The notes: generated by a model from the sequence alone, not told the origin. A DNA stretch of 64,000 nucleotides from Callorhinus ursinus (GCF_003265705.1 NW_020312817.1:25392109-25456108); one strand, 5' to 3'. Positions 46,791 through 59,059 are shown, counted from the stretch's first letter. Program-made: numbers and translations.

Positions 46791-49149
46791 TGTTAGCTAT
46801 TCAAATTCTTACCCCTAATTATGGGGTGTGGGGGGGTTGGTATTTTCTTCTGGCTCAGCTGGGCCCTTAGTGCTTACTCTGTGCTCAAAGCCCTGGTGAC
46901 CAGTGCGGAGGAACATTTCTCCAACTTTTCCTCCCTGGATTCTGATCCGCGTGCCTCTGGCCCTGAGCCTGCCCCTTAATCCGTCTCTCCACCAGGGAAA
47001 GCTGCGAGAGGTCTGCGGAACTTGACCCATCGCCCCGAGACCAGAACACTCACTCCTGCCCTAGCCTGTTTTCACGCACACACCGCAAACTCATTCCCCA
47101 TGAGAGAGAGACTCCAGAAGGATCCATCAGGTGGGCCCTCTCTGCTCTATCAAAATACCAGAACACCTCTGCTGCAAAGGCGTGGGGTTAGACAGCCGGC
47201 AGAGCTTCGGGGAGCTATTTTGGGATGAGTGGCTTATTTTCTCTCCTCTGACGGTTTGTTTCCAGGCTCATTCACAGAACGCCACAGGGGCCTCAGAAGT
47301 CAAGGAGGGGTGGTGCCTCCTCCCCAGGGCCCGTGGTAGGGTGAGGTAGGGGAACAGGGTTCCGCATGTTTCCCCTACTTCTCAGGAAGGAAACTGCCAG
47401 TTGTTAGCAGTTTCTTGGAAAACCCACGGTAGTGCCGCATACACCGGAGGGTGGCCCACCATTCGACGGGCTGTGGCTCAGGCTGGAAGATGGAAAAGGG
47501 CCGAGCAGGGCCTGGAGAAGCCCAGCTGGTGTCAAGAATGGCAGACTTGGAAGGAATCCCAGAGGGCTGCACTCTCCTCGTTGACCAGATAAGTCGGAAG
47601 CTGGGTGCCGGTGGGTCACGGGCAGAGCCAACACTGGCAGCCTTGACCCCCTCTCCTCTGGCCTGACCTGGCCCGATCGTCTGGTGGCTCCCACCCCCGA
47701 GGGCTGTGAGAACCCTCTGGGCTGCGTAGTAGCTCCCGCCCACCCTGAGGCTCTCAGTACGGGGACCATAGACCTCTAGCCCTCAGCTCTCCCTGCCTCA
47801 GGTGCCGGGGCCGGTGTTGGAGCAACGGTCTTCCTGTGGTCATGCCAGAGGCGCTCCCACCCTGTCCCAGCACCGGCCAGAGCCAGTGCCCAAACCACCC
47901 CCACTGCCAAGGTGACTTTGCCCGGGGGCTTTATAGTTTGGGGGTGTCCAGCATGGGCCCCTCCGTCCTGTGTTCTTTGAGTTTGCGTGGATCATACCGA
48001 CCCTGGCTCCAGATGGCTCTCAAACAAGACCTCCTTCCCCAGCCCTCCATTTTGGGCCACCTGCAAATGTCTGCAAGTCTGCTCAGCTCCCTGAGACCAG
48101 AACCGGCTGCTTATACTGACCACCCTGGCGGCTCCTCCAGACCTCCTCTCCTGCCCTCTCCATGCTCCTCCAGACTCTGCATGGACACGTGGGAGTAGAG
48201 AGTAAACCACCTTTCTCCCAACTCCCCCCAGCCTCTGGAGTGAGGCTCAGTCTGACGCCTCATGTCCACTTCCGGCCACACGTCCGGACTCTGAGGCCTG
48301 AAACCACTGAGGTGTGGGGCCTGCGGCGGGTGGTCACACAAGTTCTCCAGGCCCAAGGCCATGTACTGTGTCAGGGAGGATTGTGTGACGCCCCTGACTC
48401 CCTCTTTATGGATCTTTCCCTTATGCATCCCCCAACCCCCAACTCTAGACGTCCAGTATCTACACACTGCACCCCGGCCTGTGAGATTTGTTCCCAGGAA
48501 AGCATTTAAAGCTCCCTCGTCCAAAGCAGACATGACCAGCTGTGCTCGGAGCTCCCCCGGCTCTGGGAGGCTGCCCAGGGGTCTGAGGAAAATGGAAAGA
48601 ACATAAGCCCCCAACCTTGGGGAGCAGGGAAGGGGTTTGGAGCCATGGACTCACCAGAGGGTGGGGGGTGGGGCTTACTGGCCCTGAAGCAGGCCTTCCA
48701 TGAAGGAAACCCCTACTAGAGCCACGCAAAGCCCCTCGTTCAAACCTAGAGGCCTGGCGGCTTCAACAGGGTCGTGAGTGGAGGCTTTGTGGAGGCTGTG
48801 GGCCAGGCTCCGAATGAAGCCCCGACCTCCAGATCCTCCGGCCTTGGCCTGGGTCCACGCCTGCCTTTGCACTGGGTGAGGACAGAGGGTTGGCCCTCTC
48901 CCTTCCTATGTGGTTCCAGACGCCTCCGCACCAGCCATCCGGTCCTCTTCCTCTTGGGCTGGAGATACATGGCAGAAAGTGTGCTTCGAGTGGGCCCCCA
49001 GGTGGGAAGGCCAGAGAGGCAAGGCTGACCGCACACTTCCCACCTAGAAGCTTCCAGACCCACCTCCTCCCAGTTCCTCGCCTCTTCACTCACCATTCCA
49101 TTCGTTCCCTCAGGGGTTCTGGCCATAGCTGCCCAGCGACAGCCCCCCC
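46791..49149. other. GC-rich unique intergenic stretch
   Basis: More than 2.3 kb without a recognised repeat. ORFs of up to 175 codons overlap on both strands (for example 48746-49273 minus) and are attributed to GC content. It is not an obvious CpG island by eye. Confidence 0.45.
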
Positions 49150-49385
49150 CCCCAATGGCACACCAGGCCCCTGCAGGACTGTGGGCCTTCACACACACGC
49201 CTCCCCGGCTCAATGCTGTTCCTTTGCTCATCTGCCTCAAATGGCCTAGCCATCCCCAGCCTGGTTCAAACACCGGCTACTCTGTTGGGCTCCCTCCACG
49301 AGGGCGGGACCCCGTCCGGCTCTTTGAACCCCCTGCACATGCCACAGAGCTGGGCTCAAAGTAGGTGTTAAGAAAATATTGATTG
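49150..49385 (+). repeat. L2 LINE 3' fragment
   Basis: 'cctccccggctcaatgctgt', 'gggctccctccacgagggcg', then 'acagagctgggctcaaagta' and 'ggtgttaagaaaatattgat' are L2 3' blocks in order. DNA to about 49545 may include another L2/L3-class scrap. Confidence 0.5.
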
Positions 49386-49559
49386 GATGACTTTATTACA
49401 CACCAGCTGTGTACCATGCACTCTGCACCGTCTAAAGCATAAATGTCCTGTCTTTGGCAGCTCTATAAGCCAGGTAGAGAAGCAGGATACCAGCCCTGCC
49501 TGGCAGGGGATGTGCTCACTGAATCAGACACATGAATAAACAAGATTTAAAAAGAAAGA

Positions 49560-50504
49560 AGAGCAGCTCGTGGGAGTGTCCTCTCTGTTACTGGCAGCCT
49601 CCAGAGCACGTGTGTCCACCTGTTCGTTTGTTCTACGATGTGGGAGCAAAATGTTGCTTTTCCATTTATGTGTATTTATAGCCTTTTACTTCACTGTTTC
49701 TATTTCCTGGAAGTTTGGATGTGCATAAGTGATTTGTACAGGAATTTATGCCATCTAATTTAGAAATAAATATGCATTTATGGGAGGGCATGCTGCAAGA
49801 TGTTTCAGGAATGAGAGTATTGAATGAAGATGGGTTTAAACTGCGCTGAGTGACAGCCTCCTGCTGGAGGGAATGCTAGGAGGGCTTCCCGGGCATCTGC
49901 CCCCCTCCCTGCCTCACGCCTTTCCCGTGAAGGACACAGCCCCCTCCCCCGTGCTCTGACTGCCTTCCCAGAAGATGGGGACGCTCAGTCTGGGCTCCAG
50001 CCCCTGTCAGCAGAGCCGTCGCCCTCCCAGGCCCGGGCGGTGAGTGGGCACGGAGCTCTCAGGCTAGCCCGCTCCCTCGAGGAGAGCCTCACTCAGCCCC
50101 CAGGGAGAGGAGCTCGGTGGCCGGAAGGGGTCTCAGACGAGCCAATGCGGGACAGCAGTTGACGGTGAGAGCAGATGGAATGGTTTTCAGTTCAGCTTTC
50201 CCAACAAAAACCACTTGGAATTTATGTCCCTGAACATACGGTTCCATGTCTCTGCTCAAATCCTTCTCCGGCTGCCTGAAGCCTCTATCTCTGCAAGCTG
50301 CCCTGCCCAGCATCGGGGAGGTCAGAGCCATCCACCGACAGGGGGTTTATTTCAACAGGGATTCTTTGAGTCCCCACTGAGAGCCAGGCCTGGGGACAGA
50401 CACCGGGGGTCCCACAGAAAGCCGACACTCCGGCGGGAAGGGCAGAGGCCACCCTTGCTGTCAGGGATGGAGCTGACACTTTGCAACGCGACTGGTCCTC
50501 CAGC
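49560..50504. other. Unique stretch, AT-rich then GC-rich
   Basis: Bases 49600-49840 are AT-rich with no repeat resemblance and could be a conserved element. The rest shows nothing recognised. Confidence 0.35.
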
Positions 50505-51120
50505 AGACCCTCGAAGGTACAGATCGTCGCCCTGTTTTACAAATGAAGAAGCTGAGGTGCAGAAGGCTGAATAATGCTCCCTCCCCCCAAAGATGTCCAT
50601 GTCTTAATCCACGAAACCTGTGAATAGTTTCCCATACTTAGCAAAAGGTGCTTTGCGTCCGTGATGAAGGATTTCGGGATGGGGAGATTATCCCGGATTA
50701 TACAGATGGACCCCATGGCATCACAGGCATCCTTATAAGAGGGAGGCAGGAGGCCAGAGTCAGAGGGAGAGGCTCAGTGATGGAAACGGATGTCCCCGTG
50801 ATGCCAGGCCACCAGCCAGGGAACATGGGCAGCCTCTAGAAGCTGGAGAAGACACGGAAATGGATCGTCCCCTAAGGCCAGAAGGACCACAGCCCTGCAG
50901 ACACCTTGATCTTAGCCCATTGAGACTGATTTTGATGCCTTTCCTCTAGAACTGTAAGGTGATACGTTTGTGTTGTTGAAGGCACAAAGTTTGAGGTCAT
51001 TTGTTTCAGTAGCAATAAAAAACGAGAACCTACAAGGCATTGCCTTCCCCCAGGCCACAGAACCGGAAGTGGCAGAGGTGGCATTTGAACCCAGGTCTGT
51101 CTGTCTCCGCAGGTTCAAAA
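50505..51120 (-). repeat. MIR SINE split by an MLT1 LTR
   Basis: The left part ('tgttttacaaatgaagaagc', 'tgaggtgcagaagg') and the right part ('ccacagaaccggaagtggca', 'atttgaacccaggtctgtct') are consecutive pieces of an inverted MIR. The MLT1 at 50570-51035 lies between them, so the MIR is the older insertion. Confidence 0.65.
50570..51035 (+). mobile_element. MLT1-type LTR (ERVL-MaLR relic)
   Basis: The blocks run in MLT1 order: 'gatgtccatgtcttaatcca', 'cctgtgaatagtttcccata', 'gattatcccggattatacag', 'ggcatcacaggcatccttat', 'agaagctggagaagacacgg', 'aggaccacagccctgcagac' and 'tctagaactgtaaggtgata'. It is better preserved than the copy at 39515. No coding region is attached. Confidence 0.85.
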
Positions 51121-52240
51121 GATGCCAAGAAACTCTTCATCACAGGCTGGAGCCCAGGAGCCGAAGGGGCTCTTGCTTGGCCAGGTCAGGGAGGCGGCCG
51201 GGCCTGTAGCCGAGGTGGAGGGACAGATGCTTGAGGCCCTGGAGGGGGCTCCAGGCTGAGTCAGGACGTGAGACGCTGTTAGACCAGAGACGCTCCCAAC
51301 TTCCAGTAGCGCCCTCCTAGGGGACTTGCAACTCTGTGTTCCCACAGGGATTAGGACCCAGGTGCTGCCCCACCGTGCCCAGTGCTGGCTGCAGGGGCCA
51401 ACAGCACGGCTTCTGGAACAGCCGAGGAGCACGGTGGCCCTCCCTGACACTCTCCGAAGAGCAAAGCCCGGCTCTGCGTGGCCAACCACGGGACCTGGGA
51501 TAAATCACCCAGGGGCGCCTGTCCTCAGTTTCCTGGTCGGAAAAACGGGAAGACAATGTGTACCCAGGGCTGCCGGAAGGGCCGGTTGCACGTGGGTCGA
51601 AGGGGAGCCGAGTCGCAGCTGGTGTGCAGTCCTGTGGCCTTGGGCCTCCTTTTGTCAGGCGCCGGAGTCCCTTCGGGCTGGTTGGTGCCTCTGTTGTACC
51701 GGTGGCCAAATGATCTTGATGGCACCCAAGTGGAGGGTCCAAGTCACATGATCTTAGCTCCAATTACCTGCTCCAGCCACAACAGCTGGTACATGTGCCT
51801 CCGTGGGCCTTCCCTGCCGTGCTGAGCCTCCATCCCCCTCCAACAAGAGACGTAGCCTCTCGAGAGGTTCCTCGCCGTGGGGACCTCTGGCCAGCAGCCC
51901 TTTAGAAAAGAGCACATTGTTCCTGCTCCTCCACTTTGCCAGAACGCTCGGGGAGGCCGGGCACAGGTGTCCCTGCCCCCAGGAAGCCCTGGGCAAGGAG
52001 CGGGCAGCCAGCCCTGGTAGTCTCTTCAAGGATCTGTTCGGAAAGTTGCGTCTGGTGACACATCGACTCGTGGGGCTACATTTATCGGTGAGAGAGACGG
52101 GATGTTTTTGAGTGGATGTCATTTCTGGCTCTTTCCCTCAAAAAGAAAGGTCTCATTCCTATTCATCTCTCTCTGCCTCTGCTTCTCGCACATTTCTGTA
52201 TAAACACATACATGCACACACGGATATGCTTGCCCCCAGA
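51121..52240. other. GC-rich stretch with a MIR fragment
   Basis: A + strand MIR scrap lies near 51485-51550 ('ctgtcctcagtttcctggtc'). The rest shows no gene or repeat, and its many ORFs overlap on both strands. Confidence 0.4.
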
Positions 52241-52252
52241 CACACACGCGTG

Positions 52253-52290
<38 letters not shown>
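52241..52290. repeat. (CA)n microsatellite with an adjoining CG-rich alternating block
   Basis: 'cacacacgcgtgtgcgcgca' runs straight into about 15 CA units. The whole tract alternates purine and pyrimidine with one or two breaks, which favours Z-DNA. Confidence 0.95.
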
Positions 52291-52292
<2 letters not shown>

Positions 52293-52864
52293 AAAGGCAG
52301 ACCCTTGGTTCAACAACTACTATCCCAGGACTCTCTGTGGTTGACTCATGCCTATCTAGCATGACAGACAGAAAGGCAGAGAGACGGAATGGAGAGAAAA
52401 GCATGGGAAAAATTGTGGGTTTGATCATTAATTTATTTGTTTCTTCCAACTTGACTGCACACTCACTCAGGATGAGGGAAATGGGCCAAGGGCAGGAGAG
52501 AAGGCCCCGAGAGCCACCTGTCAGGCTGGGGGGTAGGGGATGGGGTAGGGCAGGCAGGAGGCATCAGGTCTCAGTGAGCAATTCGCTTTCTGGCTTCGGT
52601 GAGGCTGCTGAGCAGACGGATGTCCCACGCTTGCAGCTGACCCAAAGCCAAGCACTGAGTGAGAAATCTGCAGGAAGACCCAGGATGGCCCAGCTAGCTT
52701 GAGAAATACAATGTTGCCCTGTTATAAGGGTGACACCTTCAGTTCTGCTTTTAAATTCAAATAACCAACAACCAGGAAGTAAATCAGGGAGGTAGGAGCC
52801 TGGACACATGATCCAGCTTCTGTAGCTACATCGTGGACTGGTCCGGGGTGCTGTCTCCGGGGAG
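52291..52864. other. Unique intergenic stretch
   Basis: Nothing recognised. Confidence 0.35.
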
Positions 52865-53295
52865 CGAAGTCACGAGGTTTTCTTCTCCGTTCCTTCTAGA
52901 AGTCTTAAAATTTTTGGTTTTACACTTAGGTCTCTGATCCATTTTGAGGGGATTTTTGCATAAAGTGGGAGCTTTGGCTTGAGGTTTGCTCTTTTTTTTT
53001 TTCCTGCATATGGATATTCCATTGTTTCAGCCTCATGCATTCAACAGGATATCCTATTTCCCATTGCTGTAGCTTTACGGTAAGTCTAGGAAGCCTTGAA
53101 ACCAGATCATGTGTTTTCCCCAACTTTGCTTTTCTTGTTCAAAATTGGTTTGGCCATTCAAGTTCCTTTGTGTTCCCATAGAAGTGTTAGCATTAGCTTG
53201 TCCATCTATAGTCACAATTTTGCAGGGGGGGGTCTTACTGAAACTGCATTAAACCTACACATCGTCTTGGGGTGATGATCCACCATCTTCACAAA
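52865..53295 (-). mobile_element. Old LINE-1 ORF2 fragment, inverted
   Basis: Reverse-complement ORF2 blocks in order: 'ttccttctagaagtcttaaa', 'acttaggtctctgatccatt', 'gcatatggatattccattgt', 'ttgctgtagctttacggtaa', 'attggtttggccattcaagt' and 'gaaactgcattaaacctaca'. Several internal deletions have shortened it. Confidence 0.75.
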
Positions 53296-54319
53296 CCCCC
53301 ACCTTTGGACTTCTCCTCCTGCCTGTATCTCAGAGAAAGTTTCTCTTCCTGCTCTTGATCCCCCCTCACAATTGCTTGCTGTTGGTTGGTATTCACCACT
53401 TCTAAGGCTGCCGGTGGAGATGGGGAGATGTTCTCTGCTCTGCTCAGCTCAGCCTTAGGCAGGTGCCGCATCCCTGTCTTGGAAGGGGGCTGCTTCCGTG
53501 ACCCTGCCCGTCCCCCAGCAGAGATTACTGGTCCCTGTGTTTCCACCCCCTCCCCAGGGTTTACTTTCCCTTCTCCCAGCTGCAGGAGGTCCTCACCTGT
53601 GCCCCAAGGGCAACAGTGCTTGCTGTCCTTTTCCCAATGGCCTATATTCTTCCTCTAAGGGAGACAGGGAGAAGGATCTGGGCAGGCTTTGTGCTTTTCC
53701 TAAAGGAACCATTCCTGCCCCAGATGGGGCAGGAGGTTTGCTTGCCGCCCCCTCCCCCCGCTCCCCCCAGTTCTTCTTGTGGCGCCCGGGGTGGTCCAGG
53801 GCGAAGGAAGTGCCTGCAGCTCTGTACTGGCTTCCTGTCTGCACCGCCCAACGGGGCTGCATCCTCCTGCAGGCCCCACACTCGGCCTTTAGCAATCTGC
53901 TCAGAAGTTTGGTTGGATTCTTCTTTCCCACTCGTGTGGTGTCCAACACCTGTACCAGGTAAGCGAGCACCCGTGTCGTCTCTCAGAGGGACGTGCTTTC
54001 CCTAAGGTTCCAGCTTAGTGTATTGTCCTCCACCTCAGCTCCTGGACGAGTTCAAGGAAAGGGGTCATCTTAGAGAGTATCTGGCCTTTCTTTTGATAAG
54101 GGTCAGACCGATGCGCTTTGCAGAATTCTGACCCTAAGCAAAAGCCAGCACTCCTCCAGCCTTTTGAGATTAAGAGGCTAGAAGTTTAATTTGTTGAGTG
54201 ACGTGGGGAGATCTTTTAAAAATGGAATGGATGACTGGATGTTTTGTGTTCTTCAAGAGTACAAATCTCTCTCTGTGTCGTTAAAGCAATAAACCAGTAC
54301 AGGTCTTAGCTTTTATCTC
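53296..54319. other. Unique intergenic stretch
   Basis: GC-rich with C-runs near 53748-53768. No gene or repeat was recognised; overlapping ORFs are discounted. Confidence 0.4.
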
Positions 54320-54665
54320 ATGCGACTGTTTTCGTTTTGTTCTTTGTTCTTGTATATCTACTTAATTTCAGTTCTGAATAGGATACACTACCCTGTGGGT
54401 CACTCTTCAGTAGCAGACAATAACAAGTCTCCCTCCCTTCCCTATCCCCCTTGCCCCCACTCAAATTCTCTCTCTAGGAAGCCAGTGTTACAACCTTTCA
54501 GGAGTATTTTATGTGACCCCAAGAGAATGACTCTACTCTTTCCCTGCTCGTTGTTGCACAAGTGATAATGCATTCTGCAATACCGCTCTATTGTTTTGCT
54601 GTTTGCACCTGGCAATATATGTTTCAGAGACTTTTTCCTGATCAACGGAAAGAGGTTTCTCATGT
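54320..54665 (-). mobile_element. Old LINE-1 3' UTR-like fragment, inverted
   Basis: 'tatcccccttgcccccactc', 'aaattctctctctaggaagc', 'tgcattctgcaataccgctc' and 'tggcaatatatgtttcagag' correspond, in reverse, to an L1M 3' region ('...ccccattcaattctctcccc ... aacaatatatcttggagatc'). Confidence 0.5.
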
Positions 54666-54827
54666 TGGTGGCTCTGTGAAGACCTGCTGTCCCTCTGGGG
54701 TCCACATCTCCAGCGGCGGGGAAGAGACAAGGGCCGGGGTCGTCCCTGAAGGGGGTGGGGTGGCAGGTGGACACCCGGGTCAACCAGAGCTAACTAGTTC
54801 TGATCGTCCATTGGGCTCCAGGCTCTG

Positions 54828-54930
54828 ATTTAAGCTCATTACATAAATGACCTTAGTAAGTCGTCATAAGCATCCCTACGAGGCAGGACTGTTTTCAGCC
54901 CCATGTCAGAGAGGAGGAAACCGAGGCCCT
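54828..54930 (-). repeat. MIR fragment
   Basis: 'aagctcattacataaatgac', 'gcatccctacgaggcaggac' and 'gtcagagaggaggaaaccga' are reverse MIR blocks in order. Confidence 0.65.
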
Positions 54931-55914
54931 AACTTCAAACAAGAGCATCTCCCTGACAGTCGCTCACCGTGGAGGGTGGGGGGCCCGGCTTCTCGGCTGC
55001 TGCCCAGTCCAGACACCACAGGCACATGCGGCTTCTCCTCAGTCTGCTGTCAACTGGGCCACAGGAGGGAGGAAAGAAAGTAGACTCTGTGGGGGGCAAG
55101 CTGGTGGCCCCAGGCATGCTCTGGCCCAGACCCACTGGCCGCCAGGCCCCAGCAGGACACACGTCTGCACACGTGCCTTCCCGGGGACATTTGGGGACGA
55201 AGGGATTAGAGGCAGCCCAGCCCAAATGTAATTGCTAAAGGAGTTCAGTCAAAGGAGGATTAGCTGGGGATTGGGAGGAAGTTTCCCACAAATCACTGTG
55301 GCTGCCGGTGGCAAAGATGACTCGGGGATCGGAAGAGGTCTTGTTGGATGGGGCAGAGACAAGAGGACATTGCTTTCCTGGGGTCCTCAGCACCCCTCAC
55401 GGGGCCCAGGCTGGGCCTCAGGGCAGTGGGACCCTTGACACTTGCTGGAGACTGGGCTCTGCGCACAGGGCACCTTCGGGGTGTCGGGGCCCTGGCTCCT
55501 CTTCCCTTCCCTCCTTGAGCCTCACAGTGCTCGTCTGCCCCCAGCTCGGCCCCCATTGCAGACCCCCCCATCTGCGCCCACTGTCCCCTCTCTGCGCGAG
55601 GCAGACACCTGTGCCCCTCCATGTGTCCCTTCGGCTCCCCTGCGCCCAGCACGGTAAGAGCTCAATCAACAGCCCTGTCGTGACTGTTGTCAAGGCTGCC
55701 GCACACACTCTGGGAAGGGACAGCCTAAGGTTCCGCGACCCCATGCTGCCACCTGGTGGTCACAGGGAAGGCCATGACGGTGATCCAAGAGGATGAAATG
55801 ATAAGGCTATCAGATGTGGAGCTCTCCCCTGCACACCATCCCATAATGCTTTCCACGAGCATCTCGTCTGAGGACAAGACCCCCAACATCTCATAGCGAA
55901 TAAAGTGCTGCTAT
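54931..55914. other. GC-rich unique stretch with a CTCF-like motif
   Basis: No gene was recognised. The 14-base CTCF-like match at 55746-55759 is described separately. Confidence 0.4.
55746..55759 (-). promoter_or_regulatory. CTCF-like motif
   Basis: On the minus strand the bases read CCACCAGGTGGCAG, which fits the CTCF core CCASYAGRKGGCRS at all 14 positions. The flanks (TGA before, CA after) are compatible with the longer motif. Binding is inference. Confidence 0.5.
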
Positions 55915-56085
55915 TTGTGGCCAGAAACATCACTCTTGTTCTTTTACTTAATCCTCACTACAACCCTGTCGGGTAAAGATTTAGTCTCTCCACCAAAGAC
56001 AGGGCAGCAAGGTTCAGAGATGTTAAGTAACTTCCTAAGATCACACAGCAAGGAAATGGCAGAGCTAGGACCAGCACCATTCTCT
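55915..56085 (-). repeat. MIR SINE
   Basis: 'ttaatcctcactacaaccct', 'ggttcagagatgttaagtaa', 'cttcctaagatcacacagca' and 'aatggcagagctaggaccag' are reverse MIR blocks in the expected order. Confidence 0.8.
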
Positions 56086-56599
56086 GTTTGGAGCCAAGCT
56101 CATGTTTGTTTGGGCGCCGCATGCTTTCCCCAGAGAGTCTCCTGATCCTCTCGCGGGCTCTAGGCCAGGCAGGCGGGGGGTCTGGCAGGGAGGACAGGTC
56201 CCACCACGATAGAGACTCAAGGGGATTCAAGAGCTGTGGTCGGGAAGCATCTGCTTTTGTCCGCGATCAGCCCTGGACAGAGACTGAGCTCGAGGTCACA
56301 GCCCTACAATCTCCGAAGTCAGCGGGGCAGTTTCCAAACAAGCATCCCAAGTACACACGGTGGGCACAGAAATGTGGATTCCAAGGCACAGCCTGGAAAG
56401 AAATGCACATCTCCGGGAACCGTGATTAAGGAAACCTTTTAGTTTTCCTGTTTATGCTTTGTGTCTCTCTGTGTGTGATATTTCTCCCAGAGCATGTGAA
56501 CGGCATCATATGGAAAATAATACCACCAGCAAAGACCTCAGAGATTGTCTGGCTGAGAGTCAGCACTCAGTAGTGTGTTCAGTGAAAGAAGGAAGGAAG
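56086..56599. other. Unique intergenic stretch
   Basis: Nothing recognised. Confidence 0.35.
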
Positions 56600-56690
56600 G
56601 GATCCAGGGAAACTGAGGCGCAGAGAGACGTTTCCAAGGTCACAGAGCTACCACAGAGTTGGGTCTCCTGATACCTGCCCGTTCTCTTTC
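56600..56690 (-). repeat. MIR fragment
   Basis: 'gggaaactgaggcgcagaga' and 'gtttccaaggtcacagagct' are the reverse MIR core. Confidence 0.6.
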
Positions 56691-57214
56691 CACCCCCTGA
56701 ATGGCACCCAGAGTGGATGCAGGGTCAAGCAGGTGGAGGGAAGGCCGGGGTGCCAGGCAAAGGCACTAGGGAGCAAGTGAGGGTTTTAGAGCAGGGGAGT
56801 AGCCAGCCAGACCTATGCTTTTGCCAGATAGCCAAGTCCTTTCCTGTTCTTTCATTTGGCTATGAGAAAACTTTTTCAGGCGAGAGGGAGGGAGGAACTG
56901 ATCTTACAAATCCTAGGGCCCGGGCCTGTCATTAGGTCCAGCCCTGGGCTACACTTGCTGCCCTGTTTCCTGATTTATTAACAAGGTCATTTGGCCCAAT
57001 CTGGTTCTCAATTCCTACACCTGTCCCCAGCCCCCGGAGGGCTCCCCGAGGGAGCTGAGGGGGTGACGGAGATGAGCGTCAGGGTCCTCCTGGTCTGCAC
57101 CGGGCTTCAGGCTTCACCCCACTGTGGGCCCCACGGTCCGTACCCTCCGACGTCACTACCTTACTTCATTCTTACCACAGGCTTAAGGGGAAGTATTTTT
57201 TTCCCCCCTTTCAA
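56691..57214. other. Unique intergenic stretch
   Basis: Nothing recognised. Confidence 0.35.
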
Positions 57215-57450
57215 ACAGACTTCAGTTTTTTGAGCAGCTTTAGGTTCACAGGAAAATTGAAGGGAAAGTACAGAGAGTTCCCCCATACCCTTGCCCCATG
57301 TGCGCCCCTCCTCCCCACCGGCAACACCCCCCACCAGAGTGGGACCTTTGTTACGGTCGAGGAACCTACCCTGATGTGTCATCATCCCCCAGGGTCCAAG
57401 GTTGACATGAGGGTCCACTCTTGGTGTCGTTCATTCTGAGTTTGGACCAG
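57215..57450 (-). mobile_element. Old LINE-1 3' UTR fragment, inverted
   Basis: 'cagctttaggttcacaggaa', 'gaagggaaagtacagagagt', 'ccagagtgggacctttgtta', 'atgtgtcatcatcccccagg' and 'gggtccactcttggtgtcgt' match, in order, an old L1M 3' sequence ('gcagttttaggttcacagca ... gggttcactcttggtgttgt'). Confidence 0.65.
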
Positions 57451-58234
57451 AGGTGGTACTTGTGAGCACCTGTTTCCAGAGGAGGGCAGCTGGGCCCAGA
57501 GAGTGAGGGTCAGGCCGCATAGACGAGAGGCCTCAGGAATCTGGGCCTGGTCTGTCCCACTCGATACGGGGCCACAGGACTTCTTGCAGAGAGCTGCTGT
57601 GTGGCAGAGCCGGCCACTGGCGAGAAGCCTGAGCAGGGGGAGCTCCAAAGCAGGCTGAGCTGGTGGGGAAGGGGTGGGGGAGGGAAGGAGGGGAAGGAGA
57701 TGGGAGGGGGGAGCCCCAGAGGCACCAAAGCTAGCCTTCCTTGCAGTCACAAGACCTCAGTCAGCCCATACTGAGTTTCTTTTATCTCACTGGTAGGGCA
57801 GTGTGACGTGGTAGGGTTTAAGCTGTTCTCACCCTTTTGTGGGATTCAACAGGCTGGCACCTGAGATGTGTCTGAATTGTCCCCCTTGCTGGAGGTGATT
57901 CCACAGGTGGCCATTTCTACAGTGACTCAGAAGGACCGACCAGATGTAACATCCATGGGCCCCACTTTCTGCTGAACTGAGTTACTGTTCCCTAAGGAGC
58001 CTCCTTCCCCAGCTTCCTCTCCACCCCTTTCACTGCCGGGGTGTCTGGGTAGGCCTCCCTTCTCCCCACTGGGGTACTTCCGGGCCTCCTGCAGTGGCCC
58101 GGACCAGCCTTCCCAGGGCAGCAAACACTCGGCCCCTCTTGGGACTGGCCTGGCTCACCCCACCCCCCTGCCCCGCCCCGCAGGACCCCGACCCCGGAGC
58201 TGCCTCCTCTCCCGAGGCCAGGTGAGTCCACGGA
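57451..58234. other. GC-rich unique intergenic stretch
   Basis: A G-rich patch lies at 57662-57712. Nothing else was recognised. Confidence 0.35.
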
Positions 58235-58350
58235 AAGAGCACGGCTCTGGAGTGACACCCCCCCAGCGTCTCAATCTCAGCCCTGCCTCTTGTGTCCATG
58301 TGGCCTTGGGCGACACGTTCCGGTCTCCCAGCCGACTGTTGTGGCATTGC
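58235..58350 (+). repeat. MIR fragment
   Basis: 'cacggctctggagtgacacc', 'ctcaatctcagccctgcctc' and 'tgtggccttgggcgacacgt' follow the MIR 5' half in order. Confidence 0.6.
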
Positions 58351-59059
58351 TCCTCCCAGCCAGGCGTAAGGATGGGAGGTGGTGGCGCAGAGTTCCCGGC
58401 AGGCGGCAGGTGCTCCAAAGCCGGTGGTCCTATTCCCGAGCCAGATGGGATACCTCTGGCCAGCTCTAGCTCTGAAATACCTCCTGTCCAGAAAAGATGC
58501 CCAAAGCGGCTGCTAGACAAAGGGGCCAAGGGGGCCCGGAGCCCGGCCTTCAATTATCCAGCTGACAAATCGGAATCAATTCCGTCTTGGTTACAGCCGA
58601 TGACAACTCCATCACCTATGCCGCGGATCCATGCGCGGTATTTGATTTTCATTTCAGAAACCAGGTATCAGTAGTGATCTCTCCACGGGGTGCTGGGGCT
58701 GGGAGGAGCTTGTTAGCATGAAGGCCCCCCCACTCCATCAAAGGCCAGGCAGTTCCTCTCTTTCCCCCTCCAGCCCAGTGGAGGTGGCGCTCCTCTTTTG
58801 GACTGCATCGGACTTCCGGGGAGTTCGCTGGCTGTAGAGTCCAGCCTCCCCCAGTCTATTAAATTGGAAAGTGCAGAGGTAGGTCCTAGAGCCTCCATTC
58901 TTACCAGCCCTCCCCTTGTCTCCGGTTTGGGAATCTCTGCCTCAGAGCATCCGCTGGGCACCTGCCTCCCTAAGGAGACAGTCGGAGAAGCAATGGCTGC
59001 GAGGTGAGCTCATGGAGGAGGAGAACAGGATCTTACGGTCCGTTACCCTTTACAGAAAC
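58351..59059. other. Unique intergenic stretch
   Basis: Nothing recognised. Confidence 0.35.

Noticed and set aside
52112..52702. 196-codon open frame with a His/Thr repeat
   Set aside because: The repeat is simply the translated CA microsatellite; nothing else supports a gene.
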